A stretch of DNA of 64,000 bases, taken from positions 1 through 64,000 of the forward strand of contig NZ_JANARS010000002.1 of assembly GCF_024199985.1 (NCBI RefSeq), in the 5' to 3' direction. The stretch is from Nocardioides pinisoli (GTDB lineage: Bacteria > Actinomycetota > Actinomycetes > Propionibacteriales > Nocardioidaceae). The notes under the pieces were generated by a model. That model saw only the letters and a program-made list of their open reading frames with translations, did not search any database and was not told the origin of the DNA. The stretch's first letter is position 1. Each line of letters begins with the position of its first letter. Of this stretch, positions 15,637-24,625 are shown piece by piece. The translations under genes were made by a program, and so were the position numbers.

Positions 15637-16278
15637 GTGATCGCGTCCCACCAGCACCGCTTCATCTTCCTCAAGACCCGCAAGACGGCGGGCACCAGCG
15701 TGGAGATCGCGTTGTCCAAGGTGTGCGGACCCGACGACATCATCACCGAGATCAGCCCCGAGGACGAGAAGCTCCGGCAGGCTGCCGGGGGCCGCCCGCC
15801 GCAGAACTTCCAGTCGCCGCCGCTCCCGCGCAAGGCCTACAACCACATGGGCGCGAAGGCGACCCGCGACCTCGTCGGCGCCGACGTGTTCGACGCCTAC
15901 TTCACCTTCGCGATCGAGCGCAACCCGTGGGACGCGGTCGTCTCCCTCTACTTCTGGAAGTACAAGGACCGGCCCGAGCTCCCGGACTTCGAGGCCTACG
16001 TCCAGGAGATCTGGATCGAGCAGCTCGCCAACAACCGCCGCCTCTACCGCATCCGCGGCGCGATGGCGCTCGACCGCGTGCTGCGCTACGAGAACCTCGA
16101 CGTCGAGCTCCGCGAGGTCTGGGACCAGCTCGGCCTGCCGGGCGAGCCCGACCTCCCGCGCGCCAAGGGCAACGCCCGTCCCGCCGGGCATTACCGCGAG
16201 CTCTACACGCCCGCGTCCAAGCAGCGCGTCGCGACGGTGTTCGCCGACACCATCGAGGCCTTCGGCTATGAGTTCTGA
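15637..16278 (+). CDS. Sulfotransferase family protein
   Basis: This encodes 213 aa. The PAPS-binding pattern is visible: a 5'-phosphosulfate loop FLKTRKTAGTS near residue 11 and a 3'-phosphate motif ERNPWDAVVSLY near residue 95. Family members transfer sulfate from PAPS to carbohydrates or other hydroxyl groups. No other sulfation genes lie nearby, so the acceptor is unknown. The 3' end overlaps the next gene by 11 nt. Confidence 0.78.
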   Translation: MIASHQHRFIFLKTRKTAGTSVEIALSKVCGPDDIITEISPEDEKLRQAAGGRPPQNFQSPPLPRKAYNHMGAKATRDLVGADVFDAYFTFAIERNPWDAVVSLYFWKYKDRPELPDFEAYVQEIWIEQLANNRRLYRIRGAMALDRVLRYENLDVELREVWDQLGLPGEPDLPRAKGNARPAGHYRELYTPASKQRVATVFADTIEAFGYEF

Positions 16279-16708
16279 GGATCGCGTCGTGACGTCGACC
16301 GACAGGCCCCGGTGGGCCACCAGCACCAACGCCGTGGTCCTGGGCGTCGTCGCTGCCTTCGTCGTGGCCACCCCGGTCGTGCTCGAGCTGGACTGGCGGA
16401 TCGACCGCACCCGGCCGATGTACGACGACCGCGACCAGATGGAGTGGCTGCAGTACCAGAGCGTGGTCACCACCGGCCAGGGCCAGGCCCTCGACCTCCG
16501 TGACGGCGAGTCGGCCGTGGTCGCCGGCGAGGAGTTCACGCCCTCCGCCGGGGTGGTCGTCGAGGTGGTCGTCGAGGACGCCGACCGCCCGTGCGTGCGG
16601 GTGGGCAACGACCACGGCGACGTCTCGGAGTGGGCGTGCCTCGACCTCGACGACCCGCCGGTCGACCCCGACCCCGAGGTCGTCGACCCCGCGGCCTCAG
16701 GCAGCTGA
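16268..16708 (+). CDS. Single-pass membrane protein of unknown function
   Basis: This encodes 146 aa, starting inside the end of the sulfotransferase gene, so the two are probably translationally coupled. One membrane helix (NAVVLGVVAAFVVATPVVLEL, about residues 20-40) follows a short cytoplasmic N-terminus. An extracellular acidic domain carries two cysteines (PCVRVG, WACLDL). I do not recognise a domain. The last 12 nt overlap the convergent gene. Confidence 0.7.
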   Translation: MSSEDRVVTSTDRPRWATSTNAVVLGVVAAFVVATPVVLELDWRIDRTRPMYDDRDQMEWLQYQSVVTTGQGQALDLRDGESAVVAGEEFTPSAGVVVEVVVEDADRPCVRVGNDHGDVSEWACLDLDDPPVDPDPEVVDPAASGS

Positions 16709-17599
16709 CGCCACGGCTGCCAGCAGGCGCTCGCACTCCTCGACCAGCCGCGCCCGGAGCGGAGCCCCGCGCTCGGCGAACCTGCGCTGCTGCTCGACGT
16801 AGGCAGCCTTGCCCTCCACCGTCTCGATCCGCACCGGCTCGAAGCCGAGGTCTGCGAGGTCGTAGGGCGCCGCACGCATGTCGAGCACCCGGATGTCGCG
16901 GGCCAGCTCGAAGCAGTCGGCCACCAGGTCGCTGGCGACCATCGGCGTGAGCCGGAAGGCGTGCTTGTAGAGGTCCATCCCGGCGTGCAGGCAGCCGGGC
17001 TGCTCGAAGTCGGGGCGGTCGTCGCGACCCGGCTGCAGGATGTTGAGCGGACGGGAGGACGGGGTGAAGAAGCGGAAGGCGTCGAAGTGCGAGCACGCGA
17101 TGCGGTGCGACTCCACGACGGCGTCGGTGCCCTCCTGGCCGAGCCGCAGCGGCCAGTCGTGACGGGTGCCGAACTCCGCCGACCGGTGCACCATCGCCCA
17201 CTCGTGCAGGCCGAAGCAGCCGAGCTGCGGGGCCCGGGCCGCCGTCGCGGTCAGCAGCGTGTGCAGCTGGGTGAGCAGCGGGCGCTGCGAGGCGACGTAC
17301 GCCTCGGTGACCCGTGTCGAGTGCGCAGCCCCGTGGCGACTGCTACCGCGAGCGCACTCGACCCGCTCGTAGCCCTTGAGGCCCGCGTGGTCCTCGGCGT
17401 CCTCGAGCGCGACCCCGAAGCCGGGGTGCCAGCGCCGCAGCTGGGCCGGCCGCTGGGAGTAGTAGGTGAAAAGGAAGTCGTGCACCGGGTGCTTCACCTG
17501 GTCGGCGCGACGAGCGAGGTGCGGCTGCACGAAGTCGTCGACCCGGGCCGCGTGCGCCTCGGCGAGGGGACGCCACTCGGAGGTCGACAGCACGCGCAC
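16697..17599 (-). CDS. Conserved actinobacterial protein, annotated in relatives as 3-methyladenine DNA glycosylase
   Basis: This encodes 300 aa from GTG 17599. The segment HPVHDFLFTYYSQRPAQLRRW near residue 36 and the later GCLHAGMDLYKHAFRLTPM are conserved in a family that actinobacterial genomes often label 3-methyladenine DNA glycosylase. I see no clear helix-hairpin-helix or other glycosylase active-site motif, so that name may be a propagated annotation. GTG 17599 was chosen because it lies 7 nt from a TAGCCT -10 element; GTGs at 17602 and 17593 are alternatives. Confidence 0.6.
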   Translation of the reverse strand: MRVLSTSEWRPLAEAHAARVDDFVQPHLARRADQVKHPVHDFLFTYYSQRPAQLRRWHPGFGVALEDAEDHAGLKGYERVECARGSSRHGAAHSTRVTEAYVASQRPLLTQLHTLLTATAARAPQLGCFGLHEWAMVHRSAEFGTRHDWPLRLGQEGTDAVVESHRIACSHFDAFRFFTPSSRPLNILQPGRDDRPDFEQPGCLHAGMDLYKHAFRLTPMVASDLVADCFELARDIRVLDMRAAPYDLADLGFEPVRIETVEGKAAYVEQQRRFAERGAPLRARLVEECERLLAAVASAA

Positions 17600-17612
17600 C
17601 ACGCCAAGGCTA
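17600..17612 (-). promoter_or_regulatory. Leaderless-type -10 promoter of the glycosylase-like gene
   Basis: On the minus strand TAGCCT (17612-17607) precedes the GTG at 17599 by 7 nt. Confidence 0.5.
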
Positions 17613-17682
17613 GTGCGGGGGAGCGGTCCGGACCGCTTCGAGGACTCTCGACGTGCGGTTGCGCCGGGAGGACACTGCCGAC

Positions 17683-19044
17683 ATGGACCGCAGCGCCGGG
17701 CTCGACCGCGCCTACGAGCACGCCCAGGGATGGCTCGACTCGCTCGAGGGGCGTTCCGTCCCACCACGGCTGACCGTCGAGCAGGTGCACGCCCGGCTCG
17801 ACCGGCGCCTGCAGGACGGGCCGACCGACCCGGGAGCGGTCGTCGACGAGCTGGTCGCCGCGTGCGAGCCCGGGCTGACCGCGATGCCCGGGGGACGGTT
17901 CTTCGGCATGGTCATCGGCGGCACGCACCCGGCTGCGCTTGCGGTGGACTGGCTGGTCAGCGCGTGGGACCAGAACTCCGGCCTGCGGGTGCTCACGCCG
18001 GCGCACTCGGCGGTCGAGGACGTGGCCGAGGCCTGGGTGGTCGACCTGCTCGGCCTCCCGGCGGGCAGTGCCGTCGGCTTCGTCACCGGCGGGACGATGG
18101 CCAACTTCACCTGCCTCGCCGCCGGACGCGACGAGGTGCTGCGGCGGGCGGGCTGGGACGTCGCCGAGCGCGGGCTGGTCGGGTCCCCGGGCGTACGCGT
18201 CCTGGTCGGCGCGGAGCGGCACGACACCATCGACCTCAGCCTGCGCTACCTCGGGCTCGGCGCGCCCGAGCCGGTGGCGGTCGACGACCAGGGACGCATC
18301 GAGGCGGCCGCGCTCGCAGCGGCCCTCGATGCCGGGGACGGGCGTCCCACCATGGTCTGCCTGCAGGCCGGCAACGTGCACTCCGGCGCCTTCGACCCCT
18401 TCGACGCGGCCATCGCCGCCGCCCACGACGCGGGGGCGTGGGTGCACGTCGACGGCGCCTTCGGCCTCTTCGCGGGGGCGTCGCCCCGTCGCCGCCACCT
18501 CGTGGCCGGCGTCGACCGGGCTGACTCCTGGGCTACCGACGCGCACAAGACCCTCAACGTCCCCTACGACTGCGGGCTGGCGATCGTCCGCGACCGCTCT
18601 GCGCTGCGGGCCGCGATGGGCATGCACGGCGACTACCTCATCCTCGACGCGGCCGGCGAGCCGTTCGACAAGGTGCCCGAGATCAGCCGGCGCGGTCGCG
18701 CGTTCCCCGTGTGGGCCGTGCTCCGTGCCCTGGGCCGCGACGGCGTGGCCGACCTGGTCGACGGGTTCTGCGACCACGCGGCCGCCTTCGCGGAGGGGAT
18801 CGCGGCGATCGAGGGTGCCGAGGTGCTCAACGACGTGGACTTCACCCAGGTGTGCGCCTCCTTCGGCGACGACGACCGCACCCGGGCCGTGGTCGAGGCG
18901 ATGCTCGCGGAGGGCACCGCCTGGATGACCGGCTCGCGGTGGCACGGCCAGGCGGTGCTGCGGGTCAGCGTGAGCAACTGGTCCACCACCGTCGACGACG
19001 TCGCCTCGAGCCTCGCCGCGCTGCACCGCGCGGCCGGTCACTAG
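17683..19044 (+). CDS. Pyridoxal-phosphate-dependent group II decarboxylase
   Basis: This encodes 453 aa from ATG 17683, which has a GGGAGGAC ribosome binding site. It has the fold of amino-acid decarboxylases: cofactor-pocket segment GFVTGGTMANFTCLAAGRD, aspartate in VHVDGAFGLF, and the Schiff-base lysine in WATDAHKTLNVPYDCG. Family members decarboxylate aromatic amino acids, glutamate or diaminobutyrate. Sequence alone does not decide which. It begins 83 nt from a divergent gene and is followed by an independently promoted FAH gene. Confidence 0.85.
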   Translation: MDRSAGLDRAYEHAQGWLDSLEGRSVPPRLTVEQVHARLDRRLQDGPTDPGAVVDELVAACEPGLTAMPGGRFFGMVIGGTHPAALAVDWLVSAWDQNSGLRVLTPAHSAVEDVAEAWVVDLLGLPAGSAVGFVTGGTMANFTCLAAGRDEVLRRAGWDVAERGLVGSPGVRVLVGAERHDTIDLSLRYLGLGAPEPVAVDDQGRIEAAALAAALDAGDGRPTMVCLQAGNVHSGAFDPFDAAIAAAHDAGAWVHVDGAFGLFAGASPRRRHLVAGVDRADSWATDAHKTLNVPYDCGLAIVRDRSALRAAMGMHGDYLILDAAGEPFDKVPEISRRGRAFPVWAVLRALGRDGVADLVDGFCDHAAAFAEGIAAIEGAEVLNDVDFTQVCASFGDDDRTRAVVEAMLAEGTAWMTGSRWHGQAVLRVSVSNWSTTVDDVASSLAALHRAAGH

Positions 19045-19080
19045 CCGCTCCCGACGTCGTCCCCGCTGCTGGCCGTTGGA

Positions 19081-19092
19081 TAGCCTCGGCGC
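19081..19092 (+). promoter_or_regulatory. Leaderless-type -10 promoter of the FAH-family gene
   Basis: TAGCCT (19081-19086) precedes the ATG at 19093 by 6 nt. The downstream gltX is probably also transcribed from here. Confidence 0.55.
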
Positions 19093-19905
19093 ATGCGCAT
19101 CTGTCGGTTCAGCACGGGCGAGGAGCCCCGCTTCGGCGTCGTCACGGGTGAGGTCGACCAGTTCGGCCAGCCCGCCGAGGACTCGGTCGTGGTCAGCCTC
19201 GCCGGCGACCCGCTCTACGTCGGCGTCAAGCTGCTCGACGAGCAGCACAGGCTCAGCGACGTCCGCCTCCTGGCGCCGATCATCCCGCGCAGCAAGGTCG
19301 TCGGCATCGGCCGCAACTACGCCGCCCACGCCGCCGAGATGGGCCACGACCTGCCCTCGGAGCCGCTGATGTTCCTCAAGCCCAACACGGCGGTCGTCGG
19401 CCCGGGCGACCCGATCTTCTACCCGCCGCAGACCAGCGATCTGCACTACGAGGGCGAGCTCGCCGTCGTCATCGGGCGCATCTGCCGCGACGTCCCGGCC
19501 GAGCAGGCCACCGACGTGATCTTCGGCTACACCATCGCCAACGACGTGACCGCCCGCGACCTGCAGCGCTCCGACGTCCAGTTCACCCGCTCCAAGGGGT
19601 TCGACTCCTTCTGCCCCATCGGGCCGTGGATCGAGACCGACCTCGACCCGCAGGCGTTCGCCGACGGCCGCGAATTGCAGACCTACCTGAACGGCGACGT
19701 CGTGCAGGACGGCTCGACCGCCGACATGATCTTCGACGTGCCGACCCTGGTCGCCCACGTCTCGTCCGTGATGACGCTCCTGCCCGGCGACGTCATCCTC
19801 ACCGGCACCCCCGAGGGTGTCGGCCCGATGCAGGTCGGTGACGAGGTCGAGATCTCGATCGCCGGCATCGGCGCCCTGACCAACCCCGTCGCCCTCCGCA
19901 GCTAG
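19093..19905 (+). CDS. Fumarylacetoacetate hydrolase family protein
   Basis: This encodes 270 aa. The core FAH motifs are visible: [13 protein letters not shown], the metal-binding [14 protein letters not shown] (Glu/Glu), [15 protein letters not shown], and GTPEGVG near the end. Relatives hydrolyse or decarboxylate 2-oxo acids, for example acylpyruvase, oxaloacetate decarboxylase or 2-hydroxyhepta-2,4-diene-1,7-dioate isomerase. A fumarylpyruvate or acylpyruvate role is plausible, but the specific substrate is not visible. gltX starts 14 nt downstream. Confidence 0.88.
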   Translation: MRICRFSTGEEPRFGVVTGEVDQFGQPAEDSVVVSLAGDPLYVGVKLLDEQHRLSDVRLLAPIIPRSKVVGIGRNYAAHAAEMGHDLPSEPLMFLKPNTAVVGPGDPIFYPPQTSDLHYEGELAVVIGRICRDVPAEQATDVIFGYTIANDVTARDLQRSDVQFTRSKGFDSFCPIGPWIETDLDPQAFADGRELQTYLNGDVVQDGSTADMIFDVPTLVAHVSSVMTLLPGDVILTGTPEGVGPMQVGDEVEISIAGIGALTNPVALRS

Positions 19906-19919
19906 GAACCCACGAGCCC

Positions 19920-21386
19920 ATGAGCACCCCCGTACGCGTCCGCTTCTGTCCCTCGCCCACGGGCTCGCCGCACGTGGGCCTGGTGCGCACCGCCCTGTTC
20001 AACTGGGCCTTCGCGCGCCACCACGGCGGCCAGATCGTCTTCCGGATGGAGGACACCGACAAGGAGCGCAGCACGCAGGAGTCCTACGACGCGATCCTCG
20101 AGCTGTGGCGCTGGCTCGGGCTCGACTGGGACGAGGGCATCGAGGTCGGCGGCCCGCACGGCCCCTACAAGCAGAGCGAGCGCGGTGACATCTACCGCGA
20201 CGTGCTCGCCCGCCTGAGCGAGTCGTCCTACACCTACGACTGCTTCTGCCGCAACGACGAGGTCGACGCGCGGCGCAAGGCGTCGGGGTCGAAGATGCAG
20301 GGCTACGACGGCTTCTGCCGCGACCTCTCGGCCGAGCAGCGCGCCGCCTTCGAGGCCGAGGGTCGCGCGCCGATCGTGCGCTTCCGCATGCCCGACGGGT
20401 CGATCACCTGGAACGACCTGGTGCGCGGCGACATCACCTTCGAGGCCGAGAACGTGCCCGACTACGCGCTCTCGCGTGCCAACGGCGACCCGCTCTACAC
20501 CCTGGTCAACCCCATCGACGACGCGATGATGGAGATCACCCACGTCCTGCGCGGCGAGGACCTGCTCTCCAGCACGCCCCGCCAGCTCGCGCTCTTCGCG
20601 GCGCTCGTCGAGCTGGGCATCGCCAAGGAGGTGCCGGCCTACGGCCACCTGCCCTACGTCATGGGGCAGGGCAACAAGAAGCTCTCCAAGCGCGACCCCG
20701 AGGCACACGCCCTGGCCTACCGCGAGCAGGGCTTCGTGCCCGAGGGCCTGCTCAACTACCTCGCGCTGCTCGGCTGGGCCATCTCCGGCGACCGCGACGT
20801 GTTCTCCATGGCCGAGATGGTCGAGGCGTTCGACATCAAGGACGTCAACCCCAACCCGGCGCGCTTCGACCTCAAGAAGGCCGAGGCCATCAACACCGCG
20901 CAGCTCCGGCTGCTCTCCGTCGAGGAGATCACCCACCGGGTGCTGCCCTTCCTCAAGGAGGCGGGTGTCGTCAGCGACCCCGTCAGCGACGCCGACGCCC
21001 AGCTGCTCGAGCTGGCGATGCCGCTGATCGCCGAGCGCATCAACAAGCTCGCCGAGGCGCCGGAGATGCTGGGCTTCCTCTTCGTCGACGAGGCCGACTT
21101 CACCCGCGACGAGGCCGACGTCGCCAAGCTGCTCGACGAGACGGGCCGCAGCGTCGTGCAGGCGGCGTACGACGCCCTCGCGGGCCTGCACGAGTGGTCG
21201 ACCGCGGCCATCGAGGAGGCGCTGCGCGTGGCGCTGATCGAGGGCATGGAGCTCAAGCCTCGCGTGGCCTTCGGCCCCGTCCGCGTCGCCGTGACCGGTC
21301 GGCGGGTGAGCCCGCCGCTGTTCGAGTCGATGGAGCTGCTCGGCCGCGAGCGCAGCCTCGCGCGGCTGCAGTCGGCCCTGGCCTGA
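19920..21386 (+). CDS. gltX: Glutamyl-tRNA synthetase
   Basis: This encodes 488 aa. The class I signatures are present: the HIGH-equivalent in [18 protein letters not shown] and [14 protein letters not shown]. The C-terminal anticodon-binding domain is full length. In actinobacteria GltX normally charges both tRNA-Glu and tRNA-Gln, with GatCAB amidating the latter. tRNA-Gln and tRNA-Glu genes lie 1.1-1.3 kb downstream. Confidence 0.96.
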   Translation: MSTPVRVRFCPSPTGSPHVGLVRTALFNWAFARHHGGQIVFRMEDTDKERSTQESYDAILELWRWLGLDWDEGIEVGGPHGPYKQSERGDIYRDVLARLSESSYTYDCFCRNDEVDARRKASGSKMQGYDGFCRDLSAEQRAAFEAEGRAPIVRFRMPDGSITWNDLVRGDITFEAENVPDYALSRANGDPLYTLVNPIDDAMMEITHVLRGEDLLSSTPRQLALFAALVELGIAKEVPAYGHLPYVMGQGNKKLSKRDPEAHALAYREQGFVPEGLLNYLALLGWAISGDRDVFSMAEMVEAFDIKDVNPNPARFDLKKAEAINTAQLRLLSVEEITHRVLPFLKEAGVVSDPVSDADAQLLELAMPLIAERINKLAEAPEMLGFLFVDEADFTRDEADVAKLLDETGRSVVQAAYDALAGLHEWSTAAIEEALRVALIEGMELKPRVAFGPVRVAVTGRRVSPPLFESMELLGRERSLARLQSALA

Positions 21387-21390
21387 CGCC

Positions 21391-22398
21391 GTGCCCGCAC
21401 CGCTGGCCCCGGACTTCCGGCCCCGCTACCACCAGCTCCACCGGGTCGGCCGCCCCGGCGCGTGGCGATCCGTGGTGGGGGCCGTGCTGCTCCTCGTCCT
21501 GGTCTTCGCCGTGGTGCCGCTGCTCGTCGGCGGCCTCGCGTTCGTCGCGCTGCTGGCGACGGGCAGCAGCGCGCAGGAGGCGTCCGCGGTCCTCGACGTG
21601 ACCGAGGAGGCGACGCCGGCCGGGCTCGCGCTGCTCAACGTCATCATCGCCGCCGCGATCCCGCTGACGTTCCTGGTGACGTGGTGGCTGCACCGCCTCA
21701 AGCCGCGCTGGGTCTCCTCGGTCGCGCCCCGGTTGCGCTGGGGCTACCTGCTGGTGTGCCTCGGCCTGTCGGTAGTGGCCTTGCTCGCCTCGCTCGGCGT
21801 CGCGCTCCTGCTGCCGGTCCAGGCCGGTGACATGCCGGCCGGCTCGGTCAACGACTTCACCACGCAGACGCGCGACTTCCTCCTCGTCATCCTGCTGCTG
21901 ACGCCGCTCCAGGCCGCCGGTGAGGAGTACCTCTTCCGCGGCTACCTGACCCAGGCGTTCGGCTCGCTGGTGTGGGCCCGGCGGGCCTCGGAGACGCTCG
22001 CGGTGCTGGGCCCGGCGCTGATCTTCGCGCTGTTCCACGGGCTGTCGCAGGACTGGCCGGTCTTCTTCGACCGGTTCGCCTTCGGGGTCGTCGCCGGCAT
22101 CCTCGTCATCCGCACGGGCGGTCTCGAGGCGCCGATCGCGATGCACGTCCTCAACAACTTCCTGGCCTTCGGGCTCGCCCTGGCCTTCGGCGACCTGACC
22201 ACCGCGCTCAACGCGGAGGGTGGCAGCAGCTGGTGGACGATCCTGTCCACCCTGACCCAGTCGCTCGTCTACCTCGGCCTGGCGACGTGGGTGGCCAAGG
22301 CGATGGGCCTCGTCGACGCGGGACCACCCGTCGGGGGAGCGCCGCTGCCGCCCGGCGGGGACGACCCCGTTTTGGCCGGCCCGCCACCCCGCGTGTAA
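21391..22398 (+). CDS. CPBP family intramembrane metalloprotease
   Basis: This encodes 335 aa from GTG 21391, 4 nt after gltX. It has multiple membrane segments. The catalytic motifs of the CPBP/Abi family are in order: EEYLFRG (EExxxR), FALFHGL (FxxxH) and MHVLNN (HxxxN). The family includes the eukaryotic Rce1 prenyl protease and bacteriocin immunity proteins. The C-terminal tail is Pro/Gly-rich. The partner substrate is unknown. Confidence 0.87.
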   Translation: MPAPLAPDFRPRYHQLHRVGRPGAWRSVVGAVLLLVLVFAVVPLLVGGLAFVALLATGSSAQEASAVLDVTEEATPAGLALLNVIIAAAIPLTFLVTWWLHRLKPRWVSSVAPRLRWGYLLVCLGLSVVALLASLGVALLLPVQAGDMPAGSVNDFTTQTRDFLLVILLLTPLQAAGEEYLFRGYLTQAFGSLVWARRASETLAVLGPALIFALFHGLSQDWPVFFDRFAFGVVAGILVIRTGGLEAPIAMHVLNNFLAFGLALAFGDLTTALNAEGGSSWWTILSTLTQSLVYLGLATWVAKAMGLVDAGPPVGGAPLPPGGDDPVLAGPPPRV

Positions 22399-22401
22399 CG
22401 T
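22372..22401 (+). promoter_or_regulatory. Possible tRNA promoter inside the end of the CPBP gene
   Basis: A TTGGCC (22372-22377) and a TAACGT (22396-22401) are separated by 18 nt, about 70 nt before tRNA-Gln. The match is moderate. Confidence 0.35.
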
Positions 22402-22469
22402 TCGGGGTCGGTTCGGCAGAGATCAACGGCCGGACCACGTGGGTGGTCGGAGACGATCCGATACCCCCA

Positions 22470-22541
22470 TGGGGTATGGTGTAATTGGCAACACGGCTGA
22501 TTCTGGTTCAGTTGTTCTAGGTTCGAGTCCTAGTACCCCAG
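22470..22541 (+). tRNA. tRNA-Gln (CUG anticodon)
   Basis: This is a 72-nt cloverleaf with acceptor stem tggggta/taccccA-type pairing starting with the U1-A72 typical of tRNA-Gln. The anticodon loop ttctggt has CTG at 22503-22505, and the T-arm contains GGTTCGAGTCC. The 3' CCA is not encoded. Confidence 0.93.
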
Positions 22542-22630
22542 CAAGGTCCTGGCCCTCGGGTCAGGATTTGGTGCGACACTCCGGCCCCGCTAGAGTTTCG
22601 CTCCGTTGCTCTCCGGAGCAGCATCTGCAA

Positions 22631-22703
22631 GCCCCCGTTGTGTAGCGGCCTAGCACGTCGCCCTCTCAAGGCGGTAGCGCCGGTTCGAATCCGGTCGGGG
22701 GTA
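22631..22703 (+). tRNA. tRNA-Glu (CUC anticodon)
   Basis: This is a 73-nt cloverleaf. The acceptor stem gcccccg pairs with cgggggt, the anticodon loop ctctcaa reads CTC, and the T-arm is cggttcgaatccgg. The CCA is not encoded. It lies 89 nt after tRNA-Gln and is probably cotranscribed. Confidence 0.93.
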
Positions 22704-22711
22704 CAGCACAG

Positions 22712-22755
22712 GCGAGCGGCCCCTCCCAGCAGAAATGCCGGGAGGGGCCGTTCGC
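22712..22755. terminator. Bidirectional hairpin after the tRNA genes
   Basis: A 16-bp stem (22712-22727 with 22740-22755, one G:U pair) has a 12-nt loop. It lies 9 nt after tRNA-Glu and 14 nt beyond the stop of the opposing small membrane gene. Confidence 0.8.
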
Positions 22756-22768
22756 GCATCCAGGTGCG

Positions 22769-23091
22769 TCATCCATCGGACGTCCCGTGCCTCGTGCGCC
22801 AGGTGTCGCTCAGGACGACGCCCAGCGCGATCGCCAGGGCCACGGTGGGCACCTGCAGGCCGAAGTCGGCGAGGTCGTGGACGCCCGACACGGGGTCGCC
22901 GCCGAACATCGCCGTGATGCCGCGCACGCCCAGCTGCCCACGGTCAGCACGAAGAACCCACCCAGCACCAGGATGAGCCGCGGCGGGCGCCGGCGGGCCG
23001 CGTCGAGGAGGTTGGCCCCCGCGCCGAGGGCGACGCCCGCGACCACGCCGCCCTCGGTGACCGGTGGCACCCGTGGCCTGTCGGCTAGCAT
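22769..23091 (-). pseudogene. Small membrane protein gene interrupted by a single-base frameshift
   Basis: Two reading frames join into one sensible protein of about 108 aa. The first frame (from ATG 23091) gives [10 protein letters not shown], a glycine-rich segment and a hydrophobic helix LILVLGGFFVLTVG. The second continues QLGVRGITAMFGGDP and ends with the helix TVALAIALGVVLSDTW, stopping at 22771. The break is near 22934-22940, where adding one G/C base to a short C run (ctgccca) restores the frame. It could be a real mutation or an assembly error. The family is unknown; two membrane helices are predicted. A bidirectional terminator follows. Confidence 0.55.
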
Positions 23092-23099
23092 CCGCGCCC
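23086..23099 (+). promoter_or_regulatory. Leaderless-type -10 promoter of xylB
   Basis: TAGCAT (23086-23091) precedes the ATG at 23100 by 8 nt. It overlaps the first codon of the divergent broken gene. Confidence 0.5.
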
Positions 23100-24521
23100 A
23101 TGACTGACGGACCCCGGCTCGTCGCCGGCATCGACTCCTCCACCCAGTCCTGCAAGGTCGTCGTCCGCGACGCCGCCACGGGCGCGCTCGTGCGGCAGGG
23201 TCGTGCCGGCCACCCGGACGGCACCGAGGTCCATCCCGACCACTGGTGGGCGGCCCTCCAGGAGGCCGTCGCCGAGGCCGGTGGGCTCGACGACGTGGCG
23301 GCGATCAGCGTCGGCGGCCAGCAGCACGGCATGGTCTGCCTCGACGAGGACGGCGCCGTCGTGCGCCCGGCGCTGCTGTGGAACGACACGCGCTCGGCCG
23401 GGGCTGCCCGCGACCTCGTAGACGAGCTCGGGGGGCCGGAGGACGGTGGTCGCGCCTGGGCCGAGGCGGTCGGTGTCGTCCCCGTGGCGTCGTTCACCGT
23501 GACCAAGCTGCGGTGGCTTGCCGAGCACGAGCCCGAGCACGCCCGTCGTACCGCCGCGGTATGCCTGCCGCACGACTGGCTGACCTGGAAGCTGTCGGGG
23601 AGCACCGACCTCCACGACCTCACGACCGACCGGAGCGACGCCAGCGGAACGGGCTACTGGTCGGCCGCGACCGGGGACTACCGCACCGACCTCCTCGAGC
23701 GCGCCTTCGGGGTGGTGCCCCACCTGCCCCGCGTGGTCGCGCCCGGAGAGGTCGCCGGGACCGCGGGCGGCGCGGTCCTCGGCGCCGGCGCCGGTGACAA
23801 CGCCGCCGCGGCGCTCGGGCTGGGAGCGGGGGAGGGTGACGTCGTCGTGTCGATCGGCACCTCCGGGGTCGTCACAGCGGTCACCGGCACCCCGGCCATC
23901 GACCCCACCGGCTCGGTGGCGGGCTTCGCCGACGCCACCGGCCTCTTCCTGCCGCTCGTCGCGACCCTCAACGGCGCGCGGGTGCTCGACGCGGCCGCCC
24001 GCCTGCTCGACGTCGACCACGACACGCTCTCGCGGCTCGCGCTCGAGGCTCCCTCGGGTGCCGGCGGCCTGGTGCTGGTGCCCTACCTCGAGGGCGAGCG
24101 CACCCCCAACCTGCCCCACGCGACAGGGTCGCTGCACGGGCTCACGCTCGCGACTGCCACCCGGCCGGCCCTCGCCCGGGCCAGCGTCGAGGGCCTGGTG
24201 TGCAGCCTCGCCGACGGCCTCGACGCGGTGGTGTCCACCGGGGTCACGCCCGAGCGCGTCCTGCTCGTCGGCGGGGCCGCCGCGTCGGAGGCGGTGCGCA
24301 CGGTGGCCGCCGAGGTGCTCGGCGTCCCCGTCGACGTGCCGCCGCCGGGGGAGTACGTCGCCGACGGCGCCGCGCGGCAGGCGGCCTGGGCCCTGTCGGG
24401 CGCGGACGCACCGCCGGAGTGGGTCCGCGAGGGGACGCGTCGCTATGCCGCCGACCCCGTCCCGGCCGTGCGGGAGCGATACGCCGAGGGCCGGCCGCGG
24501 CACCTGGACCGGACCACCTGA
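23100..24521 (+). CDS. xylB: Xylulokinase (FGGY family)
   Basis: This encodes 473 aa. The N-terminal phosphate loop [11 protein letters not shown], the substrate segment [11 protein letters not shown] with WNDTR, and the C-terminal [13 protein letters not shown] identify an FGGY sugar kinase of the xylulokinase type. It phosphorylates D-xylulose, the product of xylose isomerase, whose gene lies 8 kb downstream in the same locus. It has its own leaderless promoter and ends 100 nt before the ROK repressor gene. A kinase for a related ketose cannot be excluded. Confidence 0.88.
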   Translation: MTDGPRLVAGIDSSTQSCKVVVRDAATGALVRQGRAGHPDGTEVHPDHWWAALQEAVAEAGGLDDVAAISVGGQQHGMVCLDEDGAVVRPALLWNDTRSAGAARDLVDELGGPEDGGRAWAEAVGVVPVASFTVTKLRWLAEHEPEHARRTAAVCLPHDWLTWKLSGSTDLHDLTTDRSDASGTGYWSAATGDYRTDLLERAFGVVPHLPRVVAPGEVAGTAGGAVLGAGAGDNAAAALGLGAGEGDVVVSIGTSGVVTAVTGTPAIDPTGSVAGFADATGLFLPLVATLNGARVLDAAARLLDVDHDTLSRLALEAPSGAGGLVLVPYLEGERTPNLPHATGSLHGLTLATATRPALARASVEGLVCSLADGLDAVVSTGVTPERVLLVGGAAASEAVRTVAAEVLGVPVDVPPPGEYVADGAARQAAWALSGADAPPEWVREGTRRYAADPVPAVRERYAEGRPRHLDRTT

Positions 24522-24540
24522 GGTCATTGCGCCTCGACCC

Positions 24541-24606
24541 TTGACGTGACCACGGTCACGGACTTAGTTTGGCGGTCCGTCAAACTAACGGAGTGACCGA
24601 GGTCAC
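24541..24606 (+). promoter_or_regulatory. Promoter of the ROK-ABC operon with two CRP/GlxR-like boxes
   Basis: A TTGACG -35 (24541-24546) and TTAGTT -10 (24564-24569) are 17 bp apart. Two GTGA-N6-TCAC palindromes (24546-24559 and 24593-24606) flank the -10 and the central operator, 47 bp apart. The box type fits cAMP-receptor-like regulators of actinobacteria (GlxR/Crp), suggesting carbon catabolite control. Confidence 0.65.
24564..24588. promoter_or_regulatory. 25-bp palindromic operator, XylR/ROK type
   Basis: The element has outer arms ttagtttg and caaactaa with a near-symmetric cgg/ccg core. It covers the -10 element and the start point, so bound repressor would block transcription. Firmicute XylR operators share the TTAGTTTG/CAAACTAA arms. 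Confidence 0.75.
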
Positions 24607-24625
24607 ATCAGGGATCGAGGACGCG

